DNA of 64,000 nucleotides from Akkermansia sp. N21116 (GCF_029854705.2 NZ_CP139035.1:2604001-2668000); one strand, 5' to 3'. Positions 41,114-54,676 are shown, counted from the stretch's first letter. Translations and numbers: made by a program. Notes: a model not told the origin generated them from the letters alone.

Positions 41114-43789
41114 ATGAACAATTTTACACCTCGTGCCCAGCAAGTCCTTGCACTGGCAAGGCGTGAATCCGATCGTTTCAACCACAACTACATCGGAACA
41201 GAACACCTCCTCCTCGGCATCCTCAAAATAGGCCAGGGCGTTGCTGTCTCCGTTCTTGAACGTATGGGGATGGACATCACCAGCATCATCGGCCAAATCG
41301 AAGCCCAAATCACCACCGGAACGGAACCGCGCACCGAAGGAAACATCCCCTACACTCCGAGAGTCAAAAGAGTCCTCAGCCTAGCCAACAAAGAGGCCCA
41401 GGAACTCAACCACTCCTATGTCGGTACGGAACACCTCCTCCTCGGACTTCTCCGGGACGGAGGAGGACTGGCGGCACAAATCCTCCGCAACACGGGATTG
41501 GACCTCGACCAGGCACGGCGGGAAATCCTCGAAGAACTCTCCCCCAAATTCCGGGATATGGATGAAGTCAACCCTCCCGATGATGACGAATCCCTCTATG
41601 AAGATGAGGACGAATCCCGCCAAGCAGAGGCGGACGGCGGAGGACTGCCTCCTTCTCCGAAAGGGATGCGTGGTAAAATGACCGCCTTGCAAGCATTCGG
41701 AAGAGATATGACCCAACTGGCAAGAGATGGCTTGCTCGACCCGGTCATCGGTCGTTCGGCGGAAATTGAACGCGTCATCCAAATCCTCTGCCGCCGCAAC
41801 AAAAACAACCCCGTTCTCCTCGGAGAAGCCGGCGTTGGCAAAACGGCCATCGTCGAAGGACTCGCCCAGGAAATAGCCGCCGGCAAAGTCCCCGAATTAC
41901 TCATGCAAAAAAAGGTCATCACACTTGACCTGGCCCTCATGGTAGCCGGCACCAAATATCGCGGACAATTCGAAGAAAGGATCAAGGCCATCATGGACGA
42001 AATCCGCCGGGACGGCAACATCATCCTCTTCATTGATGAACTCCACACCATCGTCGGTGCCGGATCCGCAGAAGGCGCCATGGACGCATCCAACATCATC
42101 AAACCCGCATTATCCCGAGGAGAACTCCAGGCAATCGGCGCAACAACCCTGAACGAATACCGCAAACACATCGAAAAAGATGCGGCACTCGAACGTCGGT
42201 TCCAGCAAGTCCAGGTCGGCGAGCCTTCCGTCGAAGATACCATCAAGATCCTCCATGGCATCCAGAGCAAATACGAAGACCACCACAAAGTCCGATACAC
42301 AGACGATGCCATCAGCACAGCAGCCAAGCTCTCCCATCGGTATCTGACTGGGAGATTCCTGCCCGACAAAGCTATCGACATCCTGGACGAAGCCGGAGCC
42401 CGCAAACGCGTCTCTCAAATGACTCGTCCCCCTGAATTCACCACTCTTGAAGAGAAAATCAACAAACTCAGGGAAGACAAACAGAATGCCATCATCGAGC
42501 AAAACTTCGAACTCGCCGCCCAACTCCGGGACAACGAGAAAAAGAGCCAGCGTCTTCTGGAAGAAACTCTCGTTCAATGGAGAAACGATTACGACACGAA
42601 ATACGTCCCCGTCACAGAAGAAGACATCATGATCGTCCTCTCCAAGTGGACCGGCATCCCCCTCTCCCGCATGGAAGAAAAGGAAACCGAAAAGCTCCTC
42701 CGCATGGAAGAAGAACTCAAAAGCAAAGTTATCGGTCAGGACGAAGCCGCTTCTGCCGTTTCCCGCGCTTTGCGGCGAAGCCGTGCAGACATCAAAGATC
42801 CGCGTCGCCCCATCGGTTCCTTCCTCTTCCTTGGCCCGACCGGCGTCGGTAAAACCTACCTCGCCCGCAACCTTGCCGAAATCATGTTCGGAACCGCCGA
42901 TGCGCTGATCCAGGTAGACATGAGCGAGTACATGGAAAAACACACCACCTCCCGCCTCATCGGCTCGCCTCCCGGCTACGTCGGTCATGAAGAAGGGGGC
43001 CAGCTCACGGAATCCGTGCGCCGCCGTCCCTACTCCGTCATCCTTTTCGACGAAGTGGAAAAAGCCCACCCCGACGTCATGAACCTCCTCCTCCAGATTC
43101 TGGAAGAAGGCATGGTCACCGACTCTTTGGGACGTAAAGTCAACTTCCGTAATACCATCATCATCCTTACGTCAAACGTCGGAGCTTCCTCCATCAAGCG
43201 ACAGGGTACGATGGGCTTCGGAGCCATAGCTTCCGAAGAAGCAGACTACGAGTCTATGAAGGAGAAAATTCTGGAAGAATCCCGTAAGCACTTCCGCCCT
43301 GAATTTCTCAACCGGTTCGATGAGCTCATCATCTTCCGCATGCTGGAACAAAAGGATCTGGAACGCATCGTAGGGCTGGAAGCCAACAAACTAATCGAAC
43401 GCCTCCATCAAAAAAACATATCCCTGAGCCTTTCGCCGGATGCCATGTCCCTCATCATCAAGCAGGGGTACGATCCCCAGTATGGGGCACGCCCCATGCG
43501 CCGCGCCATTGAACGCCTGCTGGAAGATCCGCTCGCAGAAGCACTTCTCCGCAATGAGGTTGCCCCGGGCATGAGAGTCAAAGCCATCGTCAATGAGGAT
43601 GGGAAAACTGTAAAATTCGTTCCCGACATCCCATTGGACGAACTCCAGCTCTCCCTGCCATCCTCCACGGAGCAACCCGTTAAAACTAAAAAAAGCCGGA
43701 AAAAACAATCGGAACATACCGATGATAGCGCACAGGATGTTCCCACTCCCCGGAAATCCCCCAAACGCAAAAAACAGGACGATCAATAA
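41114..43789 (+). CDS. clpC: ATP-dependent Clp protease ATPase subunit ClpC
   Basis: An 891-residue AAA+ unfoldase that feeds tagged proteins to ClpP. The N-domain (1-145) has two repeats, each with a GTEHLLLG motif whose Glu binds phosphoarginine in Bacillus ClpC. The D1 Walker A is GEAGVGKTAIVEG near 236 and Walker B ILFIDELH near 305. A coiled middle region with a UVR motif (QNAIIEQNFELAAQLRDNEK) lies near 455-475. The D2 Walker A is GPTGVGKTYLARN near 574. The loop ending MGFGA after D2 probably docks ClpP. A lysine-rich tail of about 40 residues after 850 is unusual. Context with mcsA and mcsB indicates an arginine-phosphate degradation pathway. Confidence 0.96.
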   Translation: MNNFTPRAQQVLALARRESDRFNHNYIGTEHLLLGILKIGQGVAVSVLERMGMDITSIIGQIEAQITTGTEPRTEGNIPYTPRVKRVLSLANKEAQELNHSYVGTEHLLLGLLRDGGGLAAQILRNTGLDLDQARREILEELSPKFRDMDEVNPPDDDESLYEDEDESRQAEADGGGLPPSPKGMRGKMTALQAFGRDMTQLARDGLLDPVIGRSAEIERVIQILCRRNKNNPVLLGEAGVGKTAIVEGLAQEIAAGKVPELLMQKKVITLDLALMVAGTKYRGQFEERIKAIMDEIRRDGNIILFIDELHTIVGAGSAEGAMDASNIIKPALSRGELQAIGATTLNEYRKHIEKDAALERRFQQVQVGEPSVEDTIKILHGIQSKYEDHHKVRYTDDAISTAAKLSHRYLTGRFLPDKAIDILDEAGARKRVSQMTRPPEFTTLEEKINKLREDKQNAIIEQNFELAAQLRDNEKKSQRLLEETLVQWRNDYDTKYVPVTEEDIMIVLSKWTGIPLSRMEEKETEKLLRMEEELKSKVIGQDEAASAVSRALRRSRADIKDPRRPIGSFLFLGPTGVGKTYLARNLAEIMFGTADALIQVDMSEYMEKHTTSRLIGSPPGYVGHEEGGQLTESVRRRPYSVILFDEVEKAHPDVMNLLLQILEEGMVTDSLGRKVNFRNTIIILTSNVGASSIKRQGTMGFGAIASEEADYESMKEKILEESRKHFRPEFLNRFDELIIFRMLEQKDLERIVGLEANKLIERLHQKNISLSLSPDAMSLIIKQGYDPQYGARPMRRAIERLLEDPLAEALLRNEVAPGMRVKAIVNEDGKTVKFVPDIPLDELQLSLPSSTEQPVKTKKSRKKQSEHTDDSAQDVPTPRKSPKRKKQDDQ

Positions 43790-43829
43790 CCCGCCTGCCG
43801 GGACGTGATCCCACCCTCTCCACTTACAT

Positions 43830-43867
43830 CCCCTCTCTGTCGTCCTTTTGGCAGAGAGGGGATTTTT
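43830..43867 (+). terminator. Rho-independent terminator after clpC
   Basis: CCCCTCTCTG at 43830-43839 pairs with CAGAGAGGGG at 43852-43861, followed by ATTTTTC. Confidence 0.82.
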
Positions 43868-43880
43868 CTTTTCCTACATA

Positions 43881-43922
43881 AAACAAAAGCTTCGGAAGCG
43901 GGTATTTCCCGACTCCGAAGCT
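43881..43922 (-). terminator. Terminator of the TM2/SPFH cluster
   Basis: AGCTTCGGAAGCGGG at 43888-43902 pairs with CCCGACTCCGAAGCT at 43908-43922 with one mismatched position. On the minus strand it is followed by TTGTTTT, so it ends the cluster running from 46202. Confidence 0.75.
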
Positions 43923-43946
43923 CAAAAAACATTTTTTTAAATCAAA

Positions 43947-44345
43947 TCAGGAGAAAGGAACCCCCTTGGCATCCTGCTTCACGACAATGGCCTCAATAAT
44001 AGCCCATATCCAGATGAAGAATGCAAAGCCAAACCAGCCGATCAACAGAGTAATCACCAACTGCGTAATGGCGCGCCCCGTATAACCCGCATAAAAATTA
44101 TGGATACCGAAACATCCCAGGAAAATGGCAAGCACCACATAAGCCGTCCGGCTTTTGGGTAACGTCGTAGGCATCACCTGCTGAGGTTGCTGAACTTGGA
44201 TGACAATCTGAGGTTGCCCGGAAGCTGGCATTTGAGTTGGAGTAGGAGCCGATTCGGCAACTACCTGCTCGGGAGCAGGAGCTCCGCAGGATGGGCACTT
44301 GGCCACACCGGCCGGAATAGCATTATTACAATATTCGCATTTCAT
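43947..44345 (-). CDS. TM2-domain membrane protein with N-terminal zinc ribbon
   Basis: A 132-residue protein. Residues 1-21 hold a zinc ribbon (MKCEYCNNAIPAGVAKCPSC). A Pro/Gln-rich linker follows to about residue 65. The rest is a TM2 domain with two helices: AYVVLAIFLGCFGIHNFYAG, then ITQLVITLLIGWFGFAFFIW, with the conserved GIHNFYAGYTGRA turn. TM2 proteins are small inner-membrane proteins of unclear role. It is the last gene of a minus-strand set with two other membrane-associated genes, 21 bases after the preceding one, and shares the zinc-ribbon theme with the SPFH protein. Confidence 0.88.
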   Translation of the reverse strand: MKCEYCNNAIPAGVAKCPSCGAPAPEQVVAESAPTPTQMPASGQPQIVIQVQQPQQVMPTTLPKSRTAYVVLAIFLGCFGIHNFYAGYTGRAITQLVITLLIGWFGFAFFIWIWAIIEAIVVKQDAKGVPFS

Positions 44346-44366
44346 ATGATTACAGGTAGTGTTGGA

Positions 44367-45104
44367 TTAAAGTTTTTCTTTAATAATTCGTTCCCGTTTC
44401 AAAAGAATTCTCTCAAAACGTAATGCCAGATCAGACAATCCAACCGTTTCTTCCGATAAATCCGGACGAGATGGAGATTCTGCTAACACGTTAATAATAG
44501 TATGCATATCGCGTATTAAAATGTCAAGATCGCGATCACATTCATTACATTCCGGAGAACCGGAACTCTCCATGGCATATTTCATCTGATCGGAAAGCTT
44601 TTCCAACTTTCCTACTAAAAGACTCACATCCGGGGTCCCGGCTCGCTTCAAATTGACAGCACAATCCATCAATTCACCCGCCATGCTACTGATCCTGGAT
44701 CTGCCCACTCCCCGAGTAGCCGCATCGGCAGCACTCCGGGTAAAAGCCCGCATTAACAACAGCGTCACGGCAATCAAGAAAAACAGGCACACAAGGTGAA
44801 TGGAAAGTAGAAGGGTCGTCCCCGGCATAATAAACGCCAAGGGAACCAGCCCCAAACTCACCAGAAGATAAACCATAGGAGCCGCCAATAGCGCCATGGA
44901 AACCGGATTTTCCGCCCTCTTACGATTACTCACGTAAATCCCGGCCAGCATAAAAAAAACGGCTTCCGCCACCATGAGAAAAACAATGGATAACCAGACA
45001 ACAGGCACCATCGTTGATACCATCACAGCCGGCATAATAAGAAAAGACCCTACAAACCAAGTCAGGGCCAATGCCAGCACAGCAAGTATAATTGTCGTAA
45101 TCAT
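44367..45104 (-). CDS. Four-helix membrane protein with C-terminal helical domain, unknown function
   Basis: A 245-residue protein. Four hydrophobic helices span about residues 1-125 (TIILAVLALALTWFVGSFLI, VVWLSIVFLMVAEAVFFMLA, ALLAAPMVYLLVSLGLVPLA and LLSIHLVCLFFLIAVTLLLM). The remaining 120 residues are charged and helical, with a C-x2-C pair (PECNECDRD), and look cytoplasmic. No family is recognised. It lies 15 bases downstream of the SPFH gene and 21 bases upstream of the TM2 gene, so the three are likely one operon and may act together at the membrane. Confidence 0.75.
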   Translation of the reverse strand: MITTIILAVLALALTWFVGSFLIMPAVMVSTMVPVVWLSIVFLMVAEAVFFMLAGIYVSNRKRAENPVSMALLAAPMVYLLVSLGLVPLAFIMPGTTLLLSIHLVCLFFLIAVTLLLMRAFTRSAADAATRGVGRSRISSMAGELMDCAVNLKRAGTPDVSLLVGKLEKLSDQMKYAMESSGSPECNECDRDLDILIRDMHTIINVLAESPSRPDLSEETVGLSDLALRFERILLKRERIIKEKL

Positions 45105-45119
45105 AAAAAAGGAAGAAAA

Positions 45120-46202
45120 TTAAACAATAGAATTACCACAATGTGTACAAAACCTGGCATCGGGTGGCACTTCCATCCCGCAACCGGGACAAAACTGTTT
45201 CGGCAAGACCAGCATCTGACCGCAATTGCAACAAAATCTGGCATCGGATTGATTGGTCGCTCCACATTTGGAACAGACTCGCATCCCGGCACCAGTATCA
45301 ATCCGGGGAGAAAGTCTAGATGCCTGATCCCCTACCGTCTGTCCTAATCCCATCCCCAAAGCCATACCCATTCCTGCGCCGAGAACACTGGACTGAACAC
45401 CACCAGCCCCTTCATTGCCAACAGCAGTCTCCATCACATCAAACGAACGTTTTTCGTGATAGTTAAAACCGATAATATTCATCTCGGCACGTTCAGCCAA
45501 AGCGCGTTTCAACCTCGCCACGGCAGGATCGCTGTCATCCGTCGAAACAGATTCCACACAGAAATTGCATACCTTAACCCCGTATTCAGCGAGCATCTCA
45601 ACCAGAACACCTTCGATATAATCCGACAACTCACTCAGTCGTGCGGATATCTGCAGAATCGACACATGCTTCTCCAAAAGATACTTTGCAATCGTATCCT
45701 TCACCAAAGTCATGATAATTCCCTTAAAATGGGACTGTATCGTCTTCACCGTAAAAGCAGGTAACGTTCCCACCAACTTAGACAAAAACATCCTGCTATT
45801 CTCAATTTGCAATCCATATTGCCCAAAAGCCGAAACAGGCAGCATGAGATTGTATTTGGGATCTTCAATCTGAATAGGAGTTACCGTTCCCCACTTCACG
45901 TCAAGCGTATACACCTTTTGGACAAACCACACCTCAGCCGTAAAAGGAGAGCGCCCAAAAGGAATCTTATAAATTGTCGCAAGGATCGGATAATTCTCGG
46001 AACTCAGCGTATGACGTCCCGGAGCAAAAGGCCCTACAAACTGCCCCTCCTTCAACAAAATCGCTTCTTGGGATTCTGACACAATCAATTGCGTCCACGT
46101 ACTCAATTCAGAGGATGGATACTTCCAAGCTAATACATTTGGAGAAGCGTCCCATTTAACAACATCAATTATGGACATACGATTAATATGATCTTCCATC
46201 AT
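45120..46202 (-). CDS. SPFH/Band 7-like protein with two C-terminal zinc ribbons (YdjI-type)
   Basis: A 360-residue protein. Residues about 10-250 form an SPFH-like domain of the type called virion core protein or YdjI: IDVVKWDASPNVLAWKYPSS, SQEAILLKEGQFVGPFAPGR and a long helical stretch to AERAEMNIIGFNYHEKRSFD. A glycine-rich linker (GAGMGMALGMGLGQ) is followed by two zinc ribbons, RVCSKCGATNQSDARFCCNC near 309 and QFCPGCGMEVPPDARFCTHC near 337. SPFH proteins form membrane-bound rings or scaffolds; Bacillus YdjI helps localise partner proteins. The first ATG (46202) was used; 46178 is possible. It heads a three-gene operon with two membrane proteins. Confidence 0.85.
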   Translation of the reverse strand: MMEDHINRMSIIDVVKWDASPNVLAWKYPSSELSTWTQLIVSESQEAILLKEGQFVGPFAPGRHTLSSENYPILATIYKIPFGRSPFTAEVWFVQKVYTLDVKWGTVTPIQIEDPKYNLMLPVSAFGQYGLQIENSRMFLSKLVGTLPAFTVKTIQSHFKGIIMTLVKDTIAKYLLEKHVSILQISARLSELSDYIEGVLVEMLAEYGVKVCNFCVESVSTDDSDPAVARLKRALAERAEMNIIGFNYHEKRSFDVMETAVGNEGAGGVQSSVLGAGMGMALGMGLGQTVGDQASRLSPRIDTGAGMRVCSKCGATNQSDARFCCNCGQMLVLPKQFCPGCGMEVPPDARFCTHCGNSIV

Positions 46203-46261
46203 TTCCTTCCAGAGTCAAGAAGAAGCATACATTCTTTCCAGAAATCGGGGTTTGAGTATAA

Positions 46262-46301
46262 ACAGAGAAGCCCCGCCTTGCATGGTGACAAGGCGGGGCT
46301 T
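46262..46301 (-). terminator. rRNA operon terminator
   Basis: AAGCCCCGCCTTG at 46268-46280 and its complement at 46289-46301 form a perfect 13-bp stem just past the 5S gene. On the minus strand the following bases are CTCTGTTTAT. Confidence 0.75.
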
Positions 46302-46310
46302 CATAATCAA

Positions 46311-46426
46311 TCCCGGCGACGACCTACTCTCACAAGAGCTATACTCTCACTACCATCGGCGCGCCAGCGTTTCACTGCCGGGTTCGGAACGGGACCGGGT
46401 GGGACCACTGGGCTAAGATCACCGGG
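46311..46426 (-). rRNA. rrf: 5S ribosomal RNA
   Basis: About 116 bases with the usual 5S core, read on the minus strand: CCCGGTGATC at the 5' end, CCCGTTCCGAACCCGGCAGT in the loop A-B-C region, and GAGAGTAGGTCGTCGCCGGG at the 3' end, which pairs with the start. It is the last gene of the rRNA operon. Confidence 0.93.
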
Positions 46427-46691
46427 CTTCAGGGCGGAGGCTCCCGTTTTCTGGGGAGGGGGGTGTCCGTTCTGCCTGCCCGGGGGTCTCTCGGGGGGGA
46501 TGATGGGGATTGATCTTCTTCTGTTTTGGACGCGGAGGCAAGGGAAAAAGGGGAGGAAGCCGGGCTCGAAGCCTGACATCCGCGTGGCGGGGTGTTTCTG
46601 CTGTTATGGGTCTTACTTTCCACTCTTTCATACCATGCAAGGCTTCTTCACAATACCTTCACATGAGGATTGCTCCCTTTCCTAAAAGGGA
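46427..46691 (-). other. Long 23S-5S spacer
   Basis: A 265-base spacer, longer than the roughly 90 bases of Escherichia coli. The 5S-proximal half is very GC-rich on both sides of a run of G's, and the 23S-proximal end (46660-46691) forms the 3' arm of the 23S processing stem. No tRNA is present. Confidence 0.6.
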
Positions 46692-49531
<2,840 letters not shown>

Positions 49532-49760
49532 ATTCCTTCAGAAAGGAAAGCAAGTCCCCATGTGATGATACTGTTAAATCTTGTATGCTTGCGTGTTATT
49601 CAATATGTGTTTTGTAGTTTCCCACTTCAGGGTTTTCTTGATCTCCTTTGAAAATGTCTCACGACTTTCTCCTAGGTACAAGAACCCTTTTGCCACGCGG
49701 ATGTCAATCTTCGCTTCGCTTCTTTTCTTCTCCGGGCTTATGAGCCGGCTTGTCTTTATA

Positions 49761-49837
49761 TGGTGGGCCTGACAGGACTTGAACCTGTGACCCCGCGCTT
49801 ATCAAGCGCGTGCTCTAACCAACTGAGCTACAGGCCC
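49761..49837 (-). tRNA. tRNA-Ile, anticodon GAT
   Basis: A 77-nt tRNA with encoded CCA in the 16S-23S spacer. The acceptor GGGCCTG pairs with CAGGCCC, the D arm has AGCTCAGTTGGTTAGAGC, and the anticodon loop is TTGATAA. Its place next to tRNA-Ala is common in bacterial rRNA operons. Confidence 0.97.
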
Positions 49838-49921
49838 ATGGTTTTCTCTATAGGCCAAGTCTTCCTTACATGCCTTTTTCCTTAAACTTCCTACCTTTCA
49901 AGGGCTTTACGAGGTTTGGGG

Positions 49922-49997
49922 TGGTGGAGGCACGGGGACTCGAACCCCGGACATCCAGCTTGCAAAGCTGGCGCTCTACCAACTGAGCTATACCCCC
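49922..49997 (-). tRNA. tRNA-Ala, anticodon TGC
   Basis: A 76-nt tRNA with encoded CCA. The acceptor strand starts GGGGGTA, the D arm has AGCTCAGTTGGTAGAGC, the anticodon loop is TTTGCAA, and the T arm has GGTTCGAGTCC. It lies between 16S and tRNA-Ile. Confidence 0.97.
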
Positions 49998-50193
49998 AAT
50001 TGGATCCGGTTACGGGTTGGTTTTTACAGGAAAGGTCGTCACGCACGTCGTACTTGCCTTGCGCTTGCGCTTCAAGGACTTCTTTTTCTTACACATCTTG
50101 TAATATCGTTGCCGGGCCTTGCGAACCCGGCTTTCCCGTCCCTAAAGAACGGGATCGACCTGGACAGGAACTCTCGCCCCTGTCTTTTCTCCA

Positions 50194-51706
<1,513 letters not shown>

Positions 51707-52126
51707 ATAATCTATCTATTTGAAATTGCTGGACCAACAGGATCCATTTCCTGGATTCTGTCAGCGCCATGCCCTTTCGCTACACCAGGGATTCTCAACC
51801 CTGGCTTCTTCGCTGAAAACAAGCACGGCGCGCGTCACGACCTTCCCTTCCCCATTTCCTCCTCCAAACGCTCCCTCTCAGACAGGTTGTCCTTGTGCTC
51901 GAAATCTCGCTCACCTCGCGGCTCGCTCAACCCCTCGCATCTCGGCGTTTCGGAAGTCATTCCCTTTGACAAGCTTCTCTCCGCTCCGGACAAGCGCCCC
52001 TTTCTCGGAACCTTTTCCTTCGCTCTCACCCGGCCGGCCAGCCCTCCGTCCCTCTCGCTTTCTTCAAGCTCCGGGTCGTTGCAGGTCTGCCCTTTCGGCG
52101 TGATCCCCTCGGTTGGGGTGCCGAGA
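51707..52126 (-). other. rRNA operon leader
   Basis: About 420 bases between the predicted promoter and the 16S gene on the minus strand. It is transcribed leader; open frames here are not credible genes. It should hold antitermination and 16S processing signals, but none was confidently delimited. Confidence 0.55.
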
Positions 52127-52154
52127 AATCTACATGAATCCCGGAAAACGTCAA
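52127..52154 (-). promoter_or_regulatory. rRNA operon promoter
   Basis: Read on the minus strand, TTGACG (52154-52149) and TAGATT (52132-52127) are 16 bases apart. An A/T-rich tract just upstream (GAGAAAAAAACTTTC) resembles an UP element. The position upstream of the 16S leader supports the call. Confidence 0.65.
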
Positions 52155-52234
52155 CATCTTTTGAAAGTTTTTTTCTCCACCAAATCTTCAATCACCGCAA
52201 AATACTCTCGATATCAATCAGATATAAAAAAAAA

Positions 52235-54676
52235 TTATTTTCCCTCGACTGGCAAGATATCGTCAATAAAAGGTAGCGTTTCTTCCGGCTGTTCCCCCAA
52301 CCACTGAAGACCGGAAACATTCTCGTAGGTCTTACGCACTCCTCCGAATTCTGTTACGATTGTAACAGGTTGCTTCAGATTGATATGCAGTTTATTGACC
52401 AGTTTTTCCCGAGTTGTGACAGTCAGCACATGGCCGGATTTATCGATCGAGCAATTCAACGATGACAACAAACCGTTTTCATGTTCGACAATGTAGGCAC
52501 TGGTCAGGGCAATTTCGCTCATGCATTTGAAAACTTCATGGACGAAGTTATCGATACCCCATTTCTTGCGCCAGGCAACATGAGGTGCTTTGAGCCAGCT
52601 ACTCGTCTGGGACAAATATTGTTCTCCTACGACAACCCTTTTCGGCATCGGTTTTCCACTTCCGACGGGACTTTCCAAATACTGGCAGGCATCAAGATAG
52701 GGATCGGAAACGAAACCAAAGCGGAGTTCTCCCGTATCTCGATCCAGAAGCTGGACACAAGTTCCCAAGGCATTGAATGCCCGGCGCAGGTAGTCGTATT
52801 TCCCCGTCAGAAGATAAAGATACCAATCCCCATAAATTTTCCAGGCCGACCATCCGCAGGGAGAATTCATCCCATTGGTCATAAGATTGATCGTATACTG
52901 GTATTCCCAAAATCGGAGAGTAGCGCCATTCATTCGACAATCCGGGATGAGTGACTGAGTGAGGCAACGGTGTTTTGCCGCCAATTTGACTGCTTTTTCC
53001 GTCAGATAGGCACGGCGTTCCGGTTCTCTTTCCTTAAGGGCGGCAAGAGCCAATTGATTGACCGAGCAAGAGATCATGCCGTCTTCGAAAGTCATTTGTC
53101 CTTCAGTCTGGATATCGTCTTCCTTCAGGGCAAGATTGTCCACAGCCCGGCGAACGGATTGGAGCAGTCGTGCATAAGCATGCTTCCAGTGTTGATCCCC
53201 GGCGGCAAGAGGAGCTATTTCATCCATGAGTTCCATCAGGGATTTTGCAATATAAATAACCGACGTATAATGAACATTATGTTCCGGATTGTAATAAGCG
53301 CCATCCTCACGCTGGCAGGAAATCAGGAAATCAGCCAACTTCAATGCCCGCTCCATATCCCGCATATCCCGACTGACATGGTAACGATCCGCCAGAATCC
53401 CGACCATGGTGGCCGAATCCTGAATCCTGTAAATCCCGTTTCTCATCGTCCCTTTATCAGCATTGTATAATTTGGGGAAGATTTCTTGAAAAACGGTTTC
53501 CGTCCGGTCATCAAGCTCTTGATCGGGGATGTAGCGTTTCGCCAGAAAATAGGTATAGAACGGATAGAAACACTCAGCATGGTGTGTGGCCGTAGGAAGG
53601 CTTCTCAACGCTTCCTTGCGGGCGCCTTGAAGATAAAAGTCCCAACCGGGACGGACATAGAACATCGCTTCGGACACCTTGCCACCGGCTCCATACGCCA
53701 TCATGGTGTATAATCCAGAACCGGATCCGGGAAACCATATCCAGGAAAACCGATGAACCCCATCCTCGGAACTCATCGGGGAAAGCGATACTCGGATTAT
53801 CTCATTCCTGGGAGTACGAACCTCCACACGGGGTTCCTCAAGGGCACATAAAGTACCGAAAAACGGTACACCTTCGCCCACGGTATAGAATTCAGCGTCA
53901 ATCATGGAGGCACCCGTATACCGGGCAGCCGTACTTTTCACTTTTTCCAACCCGGAGACAGAAACAAACCGAAAACGGGTTTCCAGCTTCTGCCCCGGCA
54001 TAAGCTTGTCCAAATGCTGGGGATGGCGAGCCGGCAGAGGAAGACGATGAAGAAGATCCGCCGCTGTCGTAAAGATCCTGTGTTGTCCCCAGTAGCCCAT
54101 TTCCGAGCCAAATTTTCCAGGACTTTGCTGGTAAATATTCGCCCATGAGGCAACAGGATCCGGAGATACGCATGCGACAATTTTTCCACACGGCGTCATA
54201 TAATAACTCCAGAAGTGGGTTCGTTCCGACCGCTGCAACGTAGGGAAATAAACGGTGTCCCAATCCGGAAATCGAACCATGCAAGTATTGATGCCCAACA
54301 GAAGCCTGGCACGTTCCGGCATCCACATTTTACCGGACATATTCTCCAGACCGGCGACAACTTCTACAGCTTCCCCGGTGGATTGATATTGCAACGAGTA
54401 TTTGATCCCATCCTTGACTCCCTCATACCTGCCCGGAGCAGTCTTTTCCAGAGACACTCCTTCAAAAGCCGGGCCCTTCCAACAATCACGGCGGAAAACA
54501 ATATCCGAACCATCCGTCTTGTCCTTCATCGCAAGAATACTGCCGTCGTCGCACACAGTAACGGAATTACGTTCAGCATCCCATTGCTCATCCGCATACG
54601 CCACGCAACACCAGACCATAGAGGCCATAATTCCCCATCGTTTCAAGCAAGAATACATAGACTGGTAATACGTCAA
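52235..54676 (-). CDS. Exported protein, possible six-hairpin glycosidase-like enzyme
   Basis: An 813-residue protein with an N-terminal signal peptide ending near CCVAYADEQ. The first 350 residues look beta-rich. From about residue 370 the protein is helical with repeated pairs such as RDMERALKLADFLISCQRED, YTSVIYIAKSLMELMDEIAP and YDYLRRAFNALGTCVQLL, a pattern seen in alpha/alpha-barrel hydrolases and lyases. The conserved-looking REDGAYYNPEHNVHYTSVIY and MNSPCGWSAWKIYGDWYLYL may line an active cleft. No family is certain, so catalytic residues are not named. The start may be 54676 or 54658. It stands alone, downstream of nothing on its strand, and ends next to the rRNA promoter region. Confidence 0.65.
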   Translation of the reverse strand: MTYYQSMYSCLKRWGIMASMVWCCVAYADEQWDAERNSVTVCDDGSILAMKDKTDGSDIVFRRDCWKGPAFEGVSLEKTAPGRYEGVKDGIKYSLQYQSTGEAVEVVAGLENMSGKMWMPERARLLLGINTCMVRFPDWDTVYFPTLQRSERTHFWSYYMTPCGKIVACVSPDPVASWANIYQQSPGKFGSEMGYWGQHRIFTTAADLLHRLPLPARHPQHLDKLMPGQKLETRFRFVSVSGLEKVKSTAARYTGASMIDAEFYTVGEGVPFFGTLCALEEPRVEVRTPRNEIIRVSLSPMSSEDGVHRFSWIWFPGSGSGLYTMMAYGAGGKVSEAMFYVRPGWDFYLQGARKEALRSLPTATHHAECFYPFYTYFLAKRYIPDQELDDRTETVFQEIFPKLYNADKGTMRNGIYRIQDSATMVGILADRYHVSRDMRDMERALKLADFLISCQREDGAYYNPEHNVHYTSVIYIAKSLMELMDEIAPLAAGDQHWKHAYARLLQSVRRAVDNLALKEDDIQTEGQMTFEDGMISCSVNQLALAALKEREPERRAYLTEKAVKLAAKHRCLTQSLIPDCRMNGATLRFWEYQYTINLMTNGMNSPCGWSAWKIYGDWYLYLLTGKYDYLRRAFNALGTCVQLLDRDTGELRFGFVSDPYLDACQYLESPVGSGKPMPKRVVVGEQYLSQTSSWLKAPHVAWRKKWGIDNFVHEVFKCMSEIALTSAYIVEHENGLLSSLNCSIDKSGHVLTVTTREKLVNKLHINLKQPVTIVTEFGGVRKTYENVSGLQWLGEQPEETLPFIDDILPVEGK

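Noticed and set aside
42110-43069. Antisense frame within clpC
   Set aside because: It is a codon-bias shadow; the D2 Walker motifs on the plus strand prove the real frame.
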